Part shown: piece after piece, positions 12,126 through 25,150 of the stretch
Position numbering within the stretch: the stretch's first letter is position 1
Layout: every line of letters starts with the position of its first letter
NCBI GenBank assembly: GCA_947683625.1
Contig: CANTUR010001098.1
Coordinates: 1 to 64,000, forward strand
Source: Mallotus nudiflorus
Lineage: Eukaryota > Streptophyta > Magnoliopsida > Malpighiales > Euphorbiaceae
DNA: 64,000 nucleotides
Reading direction: 5' to 3'
The notes under the pieces: generated by a model
The model's input: only the letters and a program-made list of their open reading frames with translations
What the model was told of the DNA's origin: nothing
Databases searched by the model: none
Translations under genes and position numbers: made by a program

Positions 12126-13122
12126 AGAAAATGGTTTCATTTATCATCAACTATAGGCCAATTTTCTAAATAATACTATCTTTTAATTTGTGTCAATTTA
12201 GATAGTTAACTTTTTGACTTTTTTCAATTTTATTCAACTTTCAATTGGCATATGTAATTACTTATGTGGGTTGATAATGTATCAAAAATAGTGGGATCAA
12301 AACAGTGTCATTTTAATCAAGACCAAGATGAAAAATGATCGATTTGGTTTGGATGAAAAATATATAAAACCAAACTAAACTAAAATATTTAAAAATAATC
12401 GAACTAAACTGAACAAGGGTCCAAACTAAATTGAACAAGAATAAAAATTGAATTGAACTAAATCGAATTGATTCAATTTGGTTTGATTGGTTTATTAGGT
12501 TTGAATTTTTTATTTTTGAAATTTTAAACATATTAGATTTATGTAATTTTACACTATTTTAATAATATTTATGAGAGATATTATTATTAATTTCTATATT
12601 TATTTTATTTATTAATTTTTTTTTAAATCAATTGAACCAATTTTCTAAAATGAATTTAAATAATTTTGGTTTTAATTGTTTTGGTATTCAATAATTTTAT
12701 TAAGAGTTTTAAATATTTAAAAATGATATTGTTGATTTATTTTGATATATTCGTGATAAATTAATTAAGTTGAAGCATAAACACCATGTAATTTAAAATA
12801 TTTTTGAAATTCAATTTAGTTCAATTTAATTATATTTTTTATAATAAAACCAAACTGAAATAAAAATGTTTTGATTATTTAAAGTAAAAACCTAACTAAA
12901 TTTTTTACAACTTAAATTGAATTTACCGTATTCGGTTTCCAATTATTTTTGCTCATTCTTACTTGCCCTGTCAGCAAGTCATGTCATCAATTACACATGT
13001 CAATGGAAAGTTGGATAAAATTAAAAGAAATAAAAAAGTTAACTGTCTAAATTAATACAAATTAAAAGATATGATTATTTAGAAAATTGACCTATAGTTG
13101 AGGATAAATGTGGTCATTTTCC
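12126..13122. mobile_element. Inverted-repeat DNA element (MITE-like, about 1 kb)
   Basis: Arms of about 140 bp (12126-12265 and 12975-13122) are inverted copies: the left contains ATCAACTATAGGCCAATTTT and the right, read in reverse, TCAACTATAGGTCAATTTTC, followed by shared AAATAAT...ATCTTTTAATTTGT blocks. Flanking 9-mers TTTTTTTTA (12117-12125) and CTTTTGTTA (13123-13131) match at seven of nine positions, which would suit a Mutator-type 9-bp duplication but is weak in such low-complexity sequence. The centre (12310-12960) is AT-rich with AACCAAACTAAAC-type words that may be a second nested element. No transposase is seen. Confidence 0.65.
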
Positions 13123-13158
13123 CTTTTGTTAATCTCTTCAATTTTTTTCATATTCATT

Positions 13159-13343
13159 CTCTTTTTTTCTCTTCTTTTTTATTTTTATTTTTCTCCTTCC
13201 CTTCTTTTTTCCTTTCTCTCTTTTTTTAATTTTTATTTTATCCTTATTTTTTATTTCATTTTTTTCCTTTCTCATTTTTAATTTTTGGATTCTCTTTATT
13301 TTTCTCATTTCTTTCTATTTTTTCCTTTTCTTTCTTTTTTCTC

Positions 13344-13418
<75 letters not shown>

Positions 13419-13772
13419 CTTTTTTTGTTTTGTCCTTTTTTCATCAATTTAATTTTTTTTATTTTGGTTTTGTTTTAAAGTTTAATGTCTTTGAAATTGT
13501 ATTCCAATCACTTTAAAATTTTTAAAAATTAAATTTTCACTCTATTCAATAGCACTTGGGTGTAGGCATTCTCCTTTTTTCTCTTCTTTTTTATTTTTAT
13601 TTTTCTACTTCCCTTCTTTTTTCCTTTCTCTCTTTTTTTTAATTTTTATTTTATCCTTATTTTTATTTCATTTTTTTCTTTCTCTTTTTTAATTTTTTGA
13701 TTCTCTTTATTTTTCTAATTTCTTTCTATTTTTTTCCTTTTCTTCTTCTTTAATTAATGGAGAATTAGCCAA

Positions 13773-13826
<54 letters not shown>

Positions 13827-13956
13827 CTTTTTCTGTTTTGTTCTTTTTACTTCAATTTATTTTTTTTTATTTTGGTTTTGTTTTCAAGTTTAATGTCTTT
13901 GAAATTGTATTCCAATCACTTTAAAATTTTTAAAAATAAATTTTCACTCTATTCTC
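13159..13956. repeat. Tandem duplication carrying two ATT microsatellites
   Basis: A pyrimidine-rich block at 13159-13548 recurs at 13570-13956 in the same order: TTTATTTTTATTTTTCTCC..., then an (ATT)n run, then TTTGTTTTAAAGTTTAATG and CCAATCACTTTAAAATTTTT. The microsatellites are 13346-13418 (about 24 repeats) and 13774-13826 (about 17). The second copy has a short extra segment before its microsatellite. Confidence 0.8.
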
Positions 13957-15869
13957 AATTGTAATAAATGCAAACTAGTAATTGTTCCATTCCTACAAAT
14001 ATAAATTGTATTAGAAGTTGATTTTTTATGATATTGTTTCAAAAACATAAAATATACAAAATATATTCTAAATTGACAAAACATATACTGAATTTTTGGA
14101 TATTAATCTTTCGAGAGTATATTAGAATTTTCTCTTTGAAATTTATTACGTTTTTAATTTAATGAAGAAAACCATAATTCTTGATTTGTTATGTGCCAGT
14201 TGTTGAGATTTATGAATATATAGATATTAACATATATAGATTTGCTAGAAAACCATAATTCTTGATTTGTAATGAAGAAAAATCATAATTCTTATTTTAT
14301 GAATATATTTTCTGGAAAAGTCACTATGATTATAGTTTATTAAAAAATAAAAATGACTTAATTTAGGAAAAATTATAATTAATATATTTAAATTACAAAA
14401 CTCATATTAATTTTTAATAAATAATTAAAATTTCAAATATATAAATTTTTTTATTTTATGATACTAAAATTTTATATATAACTACGATATTATACTAGTT
14501 GTTTCATATTTGGAAAATAAACAAAAAATATACAAAAAATAAACTAGTAATGTACGGAAAGGAACCAATAATATACAAAAAAGAAATTAAAAGTATATGG
14601 CAAATATTTCAATTTTCATATCTTGGAATTTATATTCCAGTCAAGATGAACAAAACTACTAACATAGTATGCTTGTGGCTACCCATAATAAAAAAAATAA
14701 TAATGATGATAATAATAATATTCAATCAAAGATAAGGAAAAATATAATGAGATTGTTTCATACATGGAAAATAAACTAAAAGTAAACGAAAATTATTTCA
14801 AAAATATTTCAGGTTTTGTCAGACTTTTGGAATTTATATTCCAATCACTTTAGAATTTTTAAAAATGAAATTTTTACTTCTTTTTCCACTGTATTAAATA
14901 CACTAAAATTATGTATATACTTTTGTTAATTTAGAATACTTTTCATTTATTTTATGTTTCTGATATAATAATTCTATATATGTTTTTGTCAATTTAAAAT
15001 ACTTTTCGTACAATTTACCTTTTTGATACAATATCTTGATTATAGTCATAATTAAAACAGTTGCAACAGTTACTAGTTTTACTCAATGCATACCAAAACC
15101 TTATAGGTGACGAGAAATATAATTTATTATGGTATAAACTCTAAAACAATTAAATAATTATTTAACAAGATAATATTCAAGGAAATATAAAAAGTCTCTA
15201 TATAGTCAATCGACAATAATTGAAACTAAAATAGGAGGCATTAAACACCAAGTGAAATAATATAAGGAAAAAGATAAAACTAGAAGTACATAACTTGCAC
15301 TTCTAATTATACACTTCTTTCATTAGCTTACCTTTTCACTACCTAATCTCTAAAAACCAAATTCATTTCAAATTGGTATTCCAATCACTTTAAAATTTTT
15401 AAAAATAAAATTTTCATTTTATTTTTCATTGTATATTCTATATATGCTTTTTTCAATTTAGAATACTTTTCGTTTATTTTACGTTTATGATACAATAATT
15501 CTGTATATATTTTGTTAATTTAGAATACTTTCCGTATAATAAAATATAATGAGCTGAATAAAAGTATAAGAAATTGTTTCATATACAGACAATAAACTAA
15601 AAATTTACAAAAATATATATATATATATATACAATAAATAAATAAATAATATTCAAAATTGAATTGAAAAATTAATCATTCATCCATTAAGAATAACAGC
15701 TATCTTTGCCAAAAGATACAAACAATCTTCAGCTGCCTATCTTGGAACCGCTACAGGGGCTGGAGGATATAATCTCAATGTTATTTATGGTGTAGCTAAA
15801 TGCAGGTAGCCAGCCCTTTTTGCTTATTAACCAAAATAATTGAAGAAATGAGAAATGAGTTTTTTTTTT
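13957..15869. other. AT-rich filler with diverged dispersed repeats, no gene
   Basis: The words TTCCAATCACTTTAAAATTT (about 14818 and 15372, also in the duplication upstream), ATTGTTTCATAT..GAAAATAAAC (14500, 14755, 15573) and AATTTAGAATACTTTTC (14930, 15450, 15510) recur as diverged copies of one family. A short TA run is at 15607-15630. A GC-richer piece at 15664-15815 reads GTATGAGGYNLN on the plus strand; I do not recognise it. Confidence 0.5.
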
Positions 15870-16547
15870 AACCAATCCTCATAAGCTTGCTCTGCTGCTT
15901 TGTATTTCTCCAAACGTTTTTGAGATGCCAAAACCTAAACAGACCACAAAGAAAACCATAAGTAGAAGATGATTGTCAAATCCCACATTGGTAGGATACA
16001 TGAAAGCCATGAAGTTTCTATTAACTTAGTTTTCATGGCACTGCCATTTGAATGGTAAACATACAACACTTGTTTCATAGTAAGGGGAATAGAAGAGTAA
16101 GAGGGAAAAAGAAAAACAGAGAAAGATGAAAGGAAAGAAATTAGGGGAAAAACAAAAAGAATAAAGACCATTACGCTTACCTGTGCAGTGGCTTAGACGC
16201 ATTTTTTGTCAAGTCATCATTCATTTTCAAGTACTGTCTGATCTAGAATTTTCTCTGGATCTTCAAAACTACTCAAGATTGCATTTGCATATGACTGTAA
16301 AGAGATAAATCATGGTATTCTGGAAAGTTGAAAAAACAGAAAAAGACTGCAATTACTAGCCAAACTGACCACATAAAGGATGTCAAAATATTATTATATA
16401 GATGCAGATGAACAATTCCCAGGAATCTCACCTTTACGACTCTAGCAAACCTATCAAAAAGGTTCATTTGAGTGCCAAGACCACCTCCACCTTGTGCAAA
16501 GCAATGGGATCTACCAGTTCTTGTCCTACTAACTTTTAGAGCTTTAA
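15870..16547 (-). pseudogene. VIPP1: VIPP1/IM30 gene fragment, frameshifted
   Basis: Three exon remnants are seen on the minus strand. Exon A, 16432-16547, reads GGGGLGTQMNLFDRFARVVK and ends at a GT donor. Exon B, 16181-16294, starts SYANAILSSFEDPEKILDQ after a TTTACAG acceptor. Exon C, 15870-15934, reads VLASQKRLEKYKAAEQAYED. VIPP1 is a PspA/IM30-family ESCRT-III-like protein that maintains thylakoid membranes in chloroplasts. The match covers the end of the transit region and helices 1-2. Exon B has +1 and +2 insertions that disrupt the frame between them and a TAA in the last codons; exon C lacks one residue and stops in an oligo-A stretch. The remaining two thirds are absent. Introns are kept, so this is a duplicated genomic fragment, not a processed copy. 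Confidence 0.8.
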
Positions 16548-16686
16548 CTGCAATAACAGATAACATTACATCGATGAAGTATTTGATTTCGTTTTGGTTT
16601 AACTTGTGTTCTTGAATCCAACTCTCAACAATATCGTCCACTTCCTTAGTGCAAAATTCAAACCTAAAATCTATCCCAAATAGCAC
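16548..16686 (-). other. Unrecognised coding-like segment fused in frame to the VIPP1 relic
   Basis: Minus-strand reading from an ATG at 16686 stays open into the VIPP1 exon. It gives 46 residues with an acidic, amphipathic look (KEVDDIVESWIQEH, then NEIKYFIDVML). This does not resemble a VIPP1 transit peptide. A TGCAG just before 16547 suggests the VIPP1 exon originally began there, so the segment may be intron sequence, an exon of another gene captured beside VIPP1, or chance. I cannot assign it. Confidence 0.3.
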
Positions 16687-17534
16687 TATTTGTTCCTTTG
16701 AAAACTAAAATCCACAGGGCCAAAATCAAATCTTCAATTGAAAGAGACCTAATTGAGTGAAGCTGAGACAAGACTTTCAAGTTTCAACAGCACCAATCAA
16801 TTAAAACACAAATGGGTCTTCCACTGTAAATATACAGCTCCATAATATAAAACAAATACTGGTTCAATAATTAAATGAGGTAAACCATGAAAATTACCAT
16901 AAAAAACGCGGAGAAAAGGAAGACCCTTTAAGCTACTCTGATCAACTTATTTCAATGTTCATAATTTTTAAATTGAAAACGTATTGGTTTATGTGGGCTT
17001 GGTGATTTCACGGTTTAAGTGGCCTAATTCTAGTTCGTGGTTTATTGGTTTAAGCGGGCAAGTTCTGCTCGTTCAATTTGGGCGTTTAACAGTACTGACT
17101 TGGGGATAGCTTGGCATGGCTAAAGGCAGTTTCAGGTTAAACTGCATATGCGGGAAGAAGATGCATACATTCTTTCTTTCTTTCTCTGGCACGCAGTCCA
17201 ATCTACGCACGTAACCATATGATGATCTTGATAGCAGTAAGATTGCAGGGCAGGCAAATCTTAATTTTTTGATAAGCCTTCACTTTATTAAATCATATTA
17301 GGGGAAAAACTAACCAGTAGAAGTGTAAGGTTGATAGAAAAAACCCATAATACCCCTTAAGTAAGTGCGTAAAGAAAAAAACTTTGCTACAAAGAGGAAC
17401 TCATACATCCCGAAAAGCCAAAGATTCCAAACTATCAAGCAACAAAACCAAGCAAGAAAGCTTCCTGCTATAGACATGATCAAACCCAGCAAGCATAAGT
17501 ACCACATTATAATGGCAAAAAAGTTTGCAAATCT
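16687..17534. other. Spacer between the VIPP1 relic and the AAED1-like gene
   Basis: Unique-looking, less AT-rich sequence with no supported gene. The part nearest 17534 should hold the 3' untranslated region of the minus-strand gene. The open frames at 17310-17507 (minus) and 17365-17658 (plus) are shadows with no motif. Confidence 0.5.
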
Positions 17535-20354
17535 TCACGCAACTAGACCCTCGCAGCATACATTAATGACATCTTGCAAGGGAGCATGGTCACCTGTCCC
17601 TTCATCTTTCCGGGCATATAATAATTGCTTCCCTTTGAAGACGAACATCCCACCCTGAGAATAGAACAGAATGTAAAATAAGATGTCAGTTTTAACCAAA
17701 AAAAAATAGACAGCACTGCATATGAGCTTATATACATGAGAAGCTCCGCCAAAACGCTTGTTGGCTTATCCATGAATCACTTAAATGAACATGTCTTCAG
17801 ACTTGCGTTTCAAATTAACTAAAACTTGAATATCCTCAAGCATAGCCAGATAGACCAATCAACAAGCTCAGTTAGGGAACTCAAGTGTGATAATTGCACG
17901 AAAGGTATTATTTCAAAATCACGAAAGGTATTACTTCAAATACCCCCACTCAACTACAACCCCTCAAAGAATTGGCTGAGCCCGTTTGCAATTTCACCAG
18001 GATAAAACCATCCACAAGGCATAAATAATAATTAGCATAAATTAAATAATACCTGCTGCAGCACACCACTTCTATCATCTGGGGTAGCTTTAATGGTGTA
18101 GTTTTTTACAGCTTGTGCAAAAGAACTAAATCTTGTGAACACCTTGGCCTATTTTAAAAAATGAAAACATTAACCAAGCACACTATAAATAAACATCTAC
18201 ATGTATTTGAGAGAAAAATAACAATAATAATTTGCAAAGTATAGCTTAAGATGCATACACTAGCTGGATTGAACAATGTACGTCCAACGCCATAGTATAA
18301 TCCCAAGACATCATATAACTGCAACAAAAATAAGCATTATTCAGTATCCACCATTAATAAATTGGGATATGTTATGGGTATAAGAGCAAAAGAATATACC
18401 TTGCGTTCAGGGTCGGCGTAGAGGGAATCCATTGGAAATGGCAACTGCTTATACATCATCAGGGAAAAATTAATCAGAGGAAAAAAAAATTAAAACCAAG
18501 AGTAATAGAAGAAAATGGCAATGGTATGAAATAGTAGAGAGGATAGAACCACAAATTTTACATGGCACAAAACTACTAAGGATACAAAGCATCAGCTATT
18601 ATTGCCAAAAAAAAAAAAATGATTCTAATAAAGAGAAATATGCATACAAGTTTAGAGATAAAGCAACCTAAACTCAAAACCAAAGATAAACACAACGATT
18701 ATATACAAATGTATAACATTTACAACAAAGATAATATCAAGATACGCATTGAGATCGTATAAAACAACTTGGATAAATGAAATGCAAAATGCAAATTAAC
18801 CTGAGAATCAACAATTCAGCATAGAAAAGATGGATGTTCTAACAGCTATTGGCTTCAGTGGAGAGAAGACATTAATCAGTACTTTCTAAAAATATAGAAA
18901 ACTGAAACATAGCGAAACATTTAAATATTAAAAATATAGGGACATATAAATATATATATAAATATACATAAATATAAATTTTATAGATAAGTATAAAAAA
19001 TTTATCCATTATTTGGTTAGTTAAGAAAAATATGAAATTCTTTTTAAATTTGTTTTCATTTTTATTTAGCAAAAAGTTAAACAAAATACATTTTTCAAGT
19101 TGAAAACATGTTTTCAAGTTGGAAAAAGTCCTAAATCTTTAAATTTGTGAAAAAGGCCCCAAAATATTTCAAAAATAGTTCTCTAAAATTTCCAACATTG
19201 AAAAACGCATACTAATTGAAGTTTGCATGCATCATTATTTATTCTTTGTTCTTCCCCTTCAAAATTATTTCTGATATTTCTTGTTGCAAAAACAAGTTTA
19301 GATACAAAAAAAAAAAAAAAAAGCATTACAGAACATTGCAAAAAGATACAGAGAGCAAACACATCAAGCCTCCAAGGAACAGTGGGCCAGGTAAGAAATA
19401 CAATGATATTATTTCAATACAGTGCGACACTTCAATGATTGATACAAGATGATAATAATAATCAGCAGCATTTTATAACGATGTAGGTAATTGTACAATT
19501 TATAGTAAACATCAATAGACAGCTCTGGAAAATGATAAATAACTTTTCTTTGATCAGAAAGAGCGTGATGCGGTTGCTTATCATAATTATGAAACAATCA
19601 TGCTGTTGATGGGATGATTTTTGATATTTATGGGAAGCAAAGGTATTTCATCATTAAATAAGCACCCAGAAAGCAGCAAAGTCAATACCCGTTCTGCAAG
19701 AATTCGAGCTTTATTAGGTTCACCAACACCAACTGCAATTAGTTTCACACCAGCTGATTGAAACGTTGATATCGATTCTCTCAGTACCGAAGCAAGTTCC
19801 CAACTTTATACAAAACCCACAATTAACACATAAAAATTAACTCATAAAAAAAACTACATATAATCAAAAGTGAAATTGGATATTCAATTACCAGCAAGGA
19901 CACCCAAAGTGCCTCAGAAGCGCAACAACAGCAATTCCCTGCAAAACTTTCAAAAACGATTACAAAAGAAGGAGATACATAATAATTCTAAAAATTCGCA
20001 AATTTTTTTTTTTAAAAAGAAGTAGAAACAGACCTCCTTTTGGTCCCAGAGATCCTTCATCATGACTGGCTCACCAGCAGCGGTGAAGATGGTAACTTCA
20101 CCGAGGAGGTCGCCTATGTTTTCGCCGGAATCGGAAGCAGAGGCTTGCATGATGATACTTCTGCCAGAAGAAGGAGTGGAAGTAATTGTTAAAGATTTTT
20201 GAGAGAAAGTTGGATGAGTTTGCAATGGAAATTGATGATGAGTAGTGAAATTAAGAGATTTTGGAGAAGAGAAAGAGCAGAGAGTTGGTAAAAATTGTGA
20301 CTTTGGAGATTTTGTGGACGTAATTGAGATGGGCATGGCCATTATCATTTCCAT
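17535..20354 (-). CDS. Chloroplast AAED1/PRXL2-type thioredoxin-fold protein, 7 exons
   Basis: Exons (minus strand): 20034-20354, 19892-19938, 19689-19803, 18400-18444, 18259-18318, 18053-18148 and 17535-17654. They total 804 nt, or 267 codons plus TGA, and every intron has GT-AG ends. Residues 1-70 are Ser/Thr-rich and poor in acidic residues, as in a chloroplast transit peptide. The mature part carries GDLLGEVTIFTAAGEPV, then HFGCPCCWE with the likely redox cysteines, then VGRTLFNPAS and FKGKQLLYARKDEGTGDH. These are the hallmarks of the AhpC/TSA-type antioxidant-domain family (AAED1-like, PRXL2C-related). A TAA lies in frame two codons before the ATG, so the start cannot be further upstream. 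The redox substrate is not known from sequence. The frame is intact, so this is the one gene here that looks functional. Intron 3 (18445-19688) is long and AT-rich. Confidence 0.92.
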
Positions 20355-20696
20355 TTTTTACTGTAAAAAGCTTCAAAATTTTCATTTTTTTTGCGTAAGT
20401 GGTGCCAACGAGACAACCATATATTTAGAAGTTCGTGGTTTAAATTGTCAGCAGTCTTGTCATTGACTCAAGAGAGAAATACTCTATTAAAATTTCAACT
20501 TAGCACTGCAATTTTGTTTCAACTTTACAATTTCCTTCCGCTCGTTTATCAAATAATTTTAATATATAGATTCCAATAAAATTTTATCCATCTCATGACC
20601 AGCTTGACTTGTTTATCTCGAAACTGTTCAACATTGAGTGTAATATTAGTTTTGTCAAATCAATCATATCTCTACCAATAAATAAAGCTGGACACG
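20355..20696. other. 5' flank of the AAED1-like gene
   Basis: This should contain the promoter and 5' leader of the minus-strand gene. A TATA-like AAATATATGG (minus strand, about 20418-20427) is roughly 65 bp upstream of the ATG, close for a TATA box with a normal leader, so it is only a candidate. No other gene is seen. Confidence 0.3.
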
Positions 20697-20724
20697 GATT
20701 TCACTGTTCATGAACAGTGAAATC
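20697..20724. repeat. Perfect 28-bp palindrome
   Basis: Two half-sites GATTTCACTGTTCA are arranged as a perfect inverted repeat with no spacer. The flanks (AAAGCTGGACACG and AGCGATCCAGC) include a further imperfect inversion of GCTGGA/TCCAGC, so the whole may be a short hairpin element. It is about 340 bp from the start of the AAED1-like gene. Confidence 0.85.
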
Positions 20725-20908
20725 AGCGATCCAGCAGAATTATAACTGTGCCGCTCAAGCCCTTCCCCCTCATTCTAAGAAAACGACGCCGTTTGTATCA
20801 TTGTCGCCGTTGAAAAAATGCCAAAAAGAAAACGTTGCGTTTTGTCTCTGATGCTGCTTCTTGAGGTTAAGAGCACGTGGCCACCATGCATGTTATAAAC
20901 CTTAACTT

Positions 20909-20942
<34 letters not shown>

Positions 20943-21967
20943 AATTTAAGTCTAATTTTTTTTAGAATAGCAAACAAATTCATTTTAATTTATTATTGAA
21001 CTTTTATTTATTCATTATTTATATTGAATAAATGTATTTATATAAATAATATTTTATCTCAACCAATCAAATTACTTAGAAAATTCTAAATTTTTTTAAA
21101 AATATATAGTATAATATCTTAATGTTAATTATTGAAATAATATATAACTTAATTTTTCATTTTATCTCTAATAAAAATTAAATTAATTAAATTCTAATTC
21201 TAATTTAAATAGAATTATAATTTCTACTTTAATTAAGTTAACTTCTATTTATCTCTAATAAAATTTAAATAAATTAAAAATTTAGATGTAATTTTGTTAA
21301 AAATATCTTTTTTATTTTAATTAAATAAATATAAATGAAATTAGATAATATATTTAATAAATCTTATTAAATTAAATCTCATAAGTATATGAACAAAATT
21401 AAAATGAAAAATATTTATAAAATAATTAATTATGAAAAAGATTAACATAAAAGATGTTGAAAATTTTTTTATATAATTATTCAAAGTGATTATTTATTAC
21501 GAATGTAATAAATTAATTTATTATAATTTTATAAAATTTATAAAATTAAATTATTATATAAATAAAAATATTAAAAAAGTGTTGTGTAATTAAATAGAAT
21601 TATTTTTAAAGTAAAAAAAAACATTAACATTAGAAAACAGTGAAAATTGATAGATAGTTATTTAAATACAAAATCTATTAAAATTATAATCAACACAAAT
21701 ATATTAAATATAATATTGAGTGCCTATATAAATAAAACAGTGCCTCTATTATATTTAAAAATTTTACTAAAATTTAATAAGAAAATGATTAACTTTAAAT
21801 TAGCTAAATTTATTTATCTAATAAATAATTATGTGCATAAATTTTTCTAAAAGTTAGTTCATAGATTTTTTATAGAAAAAAATAGAAATTTTATAATTTT
21901 CAAATATTCTATTAAATTTTAATAAGAATTAAAATTAACTAATAACCATTATCTAATTATTACCTAA

Positions 21968-21970
<3 letters not shown>

Positions 21971-22047
<77 letters not shown>
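21971..22047. repeat. (AT)n microsatellite, about 38 repeats
   Basis: An uninterrupted alternating AT run of 77 bp in the AT-rich desert. It is likely length-polymorphic and prone to assembly error. Confidence 0.95.
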
Positions 22048-22048
<1 letters not shown>

Positions 22049-24800
22049 CAAAACGGTGGACGGAATGATTTTAGAGTAAAAAAAATAGAAATAACTAATG
22101 AAATATAGTTTTAAAATATAAAATTTACTCATATTATAATATTAAATTAAAAATTATATATTTTTAACATGAATATAATAAAATACATATTTTGAAATTG
22201 TACCTTCAAATAATTAGTAATTATGTAAAATTATTTAATTCAAAAATAAAGTTTATTTTATTCAAAAATATATTTATTGATTTTTTCTTTATTTTCAAAA
22301 TGCAACTTAAAAAATTAAATTTGAATTTTATAGTTAGTATGTGAATAGTTAAATTTTTAGATGTATAAACTATTATATTTTAGTTTCTCACAGCAAAGCG
22401 TCAATAATTTTTCTAATCTCTTAAATAAATGTAAGATAACTATTGAACGTAGAATTTTTTATTAATTAAAAAAAAGGAAGAGTATAATCCAATAGAATGG
22501 AAAGTGATGAACAAAGTCAAAATAAGACAATTTTTCCATGATAAATATTAAATTTTTTGTGGATATTAAACAGTTGCAAAACATCTAAACTGAATTATGA
22601 TAGGTACAATCTTACATGTACTTAAAGAATATGTATGTTCTCAACAATACATTTACAAATTAGAAACATTCATTAAAACCTCAAGTAAATGATATCACAT
22701 ATATCTAATTTTTTTTTATTAAAATTATTGATATTTAGACTTTATTATATTTTAATTAATACGATTTAAATTAAATAAAATTATAAAATTGATAAAAATC
22801 TTATAACAAGTAATTTAATACTATAAGTTAAACTCAAATCCTCACTTAAATGAAAATAGCTCTTATTGACCAATTCTAATAATAATTGATTATATCTAAA
22901 TGTTTTTAAAATATATATTATATATCCAAATAATATATATATATATATATATCAATAAATTGTGTATAATTTAAATAAATTTGAAAATTTTAATTAAGTT
23001 TTTAGATTTTAATTTAGTAATAAATAATTTTTAAAAATTAAAAAATTATAATTATAATTTTATAAAGTTTTTATTTATATTGAATAGATTCATATTAATT
23101 TATAAATCTATAGAAATAACTCTATAAAATTTTGTGAGATTCATTCGTTTCAAATAAAAGGTACACAATATACTTTAGTGAATCAAAAAATGTGTATGCG
23201 TCTAGTGATATGTGAGATCAATAATTCATTTTTCAACAATTTTTCGTTTAAGCAAATTGTATTACTACCCTTTTGAAATATACATGTATATAACCAAGTA
23301 TCTAATGTCTTCCACGGAAGATTAATTAATTAGGATTACACACAAAACAAAAGCTAATAGAGCTAAAAAAAATTCAGTTCAAATTAAAAAGAATAAATGA
23401 TTAAAAAAAAGTAATTACCTTGTAGAGCTCGAAACAACGAATTTGAGGATGTTGTTTGAGAGGTTGTGCTTTCTGTTGTTGTTGTTTCTTAATTATTTTT
23501 TTTAATCGTTTTTTTTTCTTTTGGCACAGGAAATTGTTCTTAAGGGGAGGCTGTGTTTTTGTTTCTATAGACATGTAAGCATGCACATGTCAGCTTAAGA
23601 AGCTGAGTCATCATATAATGCATCAGAGGAAAGACGCATCATTTACTTATAAAGAGTCAAAACACTTACGATTAGTTTGGTATTTAGTTTAATAAAAGTT
23701 TGTATATTAAAATTCGTTTAATAAACGAACTAAATTCAATCTATACTCATGAAACTCTAAATAGGTTTAAATAGAATATTGTGAGTTAACTCGTAATTTT
23801 AATGTTTAATAATTTAATTTTAGATATATAATATATAAATTCGTATTGTAAAAAATATTTTAAAAAATATATTATTAGAATAAAATTATAATTTTTATTA
23901 AATATATTATAATTTATTTAATAAATAATTTATTTTTAATTCTTTAATGTATAATTTTAATTTATAATTTATATTTTTTAAAATTTATTTAGATTCATTT
24001 AAACTCGTGAATACTATATATGATATCAAGTTTGACTCGTTTATAAATGAACTAAGTCTGAGCTAGTCAAAACTCGGCTCGGCTCGACTTGACTCGATTA
24101 CACCCTTACTCTTTCGAGATTTTTGTTGTCCTTTTCCATTTTATATAAGTTTCAAAATCTACCACCAAAAAAAAAATTTCCATTTTTATTAAATTAAATT
24201 ATATTTATTTTATAACATTTTTTTTACTTTTTGTAGATAATAAATATATTTGGTTAATATATTGTAATTTAGTTAATTTTTTAGATTATATTTGATGTGG
24301 TTAGATTTTCATAATAGTTCGAATTTTTTTTTTTTATGTAAACCATTAGGATTTAAAATTAACTAGATTATAACTAATTTGATGATTTGGGCATAACTAT
24401 AAAAATGGTAAAAAAAATTTAATAATTAATTTAACATAATTATATATATTATAACTTGAATTTAAAACTTAAGTTAAATGAGAAGAGCTTTCTAAAAGTT
24501 AATTATTTTTTTGATAAATAATTGATAATATAAAGAAATATTTATTCCTCTGTGGTCCAAATTTCAAACTATTCAGCTTTTAATATAACGAAAAAAAAAT
24601 ATTAAAAAAACTTATTAACATTTGTAGTTGCTTTAAATTTTTATTTTAAAAGAATTCAATTATAGCATAGGAGAGTCATACTTAAGTATAGTTTTACAAC
24701 TTATTACAAATATTTTCATTAAAAAAAATAGTTGACCATACTATATGATTTTTCTTGATAAAAATTTACACATACAGAAATAATAAACATCTTGAACTTG

Positions 24801-24852
24801 TATTTCTTCATGATGACTTACTCATATATTTCTTCATGATGACTTACTCATA
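24801..24852. repeat. Exact 26-bp tandem duplication
   Basis: Two identical head-to-tail copies of a 26-bp unit beginning TATTTCTTCATGATGACTTA. No function is suggested. Confidence 0.9.
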
Positions 24853-25150
24853 TATTTCTCAAATTAATATATAATACAATATTTAAACACATAAATATAC
24901 TAAAATAAAAAATATTATTGCAATATAATAATATCAATATATCTTTTTGATTCATTATTTTTAAAATAAAATTTTTTTTTAACTGAAAATATTATTAAAT
25001 TATTATTTTTATTAAGCCCTAAAATTAAAATACTGCTCAAGTATAATAGAAGACTCTTTAGTATGAAATTTCAAATTTTAGGAAAAAAAATAGTAGTACA
25101 AATTTAAAAATCACGTCCTGACTAATTAATACAATATAGCAAATTTTAAG

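Larger units (their letters stand above)
20725..25150. other. AT-rich gene desert
   Basis: To about 20900 there is moderate GC, including an AACGACGCCGTTT word often seen in eudicot repeats. From 20940 to 25150 the sequence is extremely AT-rich with no supported gene. Simple repeats include TA runs at about 20911-20932 and 22937-22952. At 24060-24110 GGCTCGGCTCGACTTGACTC marks the end of some unidentified dispersed repeat. The minus-strand open frame at 23401-23586 is Lys/Gln low complexity and is not called. Confidence 0.6.

Noticed and set aside
23401..23586. Minus-strand 61-codon frame rich in Lys and Gln
   Set aside because: Low-complexity A-rich DNA read in frame; no motif, no promoter-like context.
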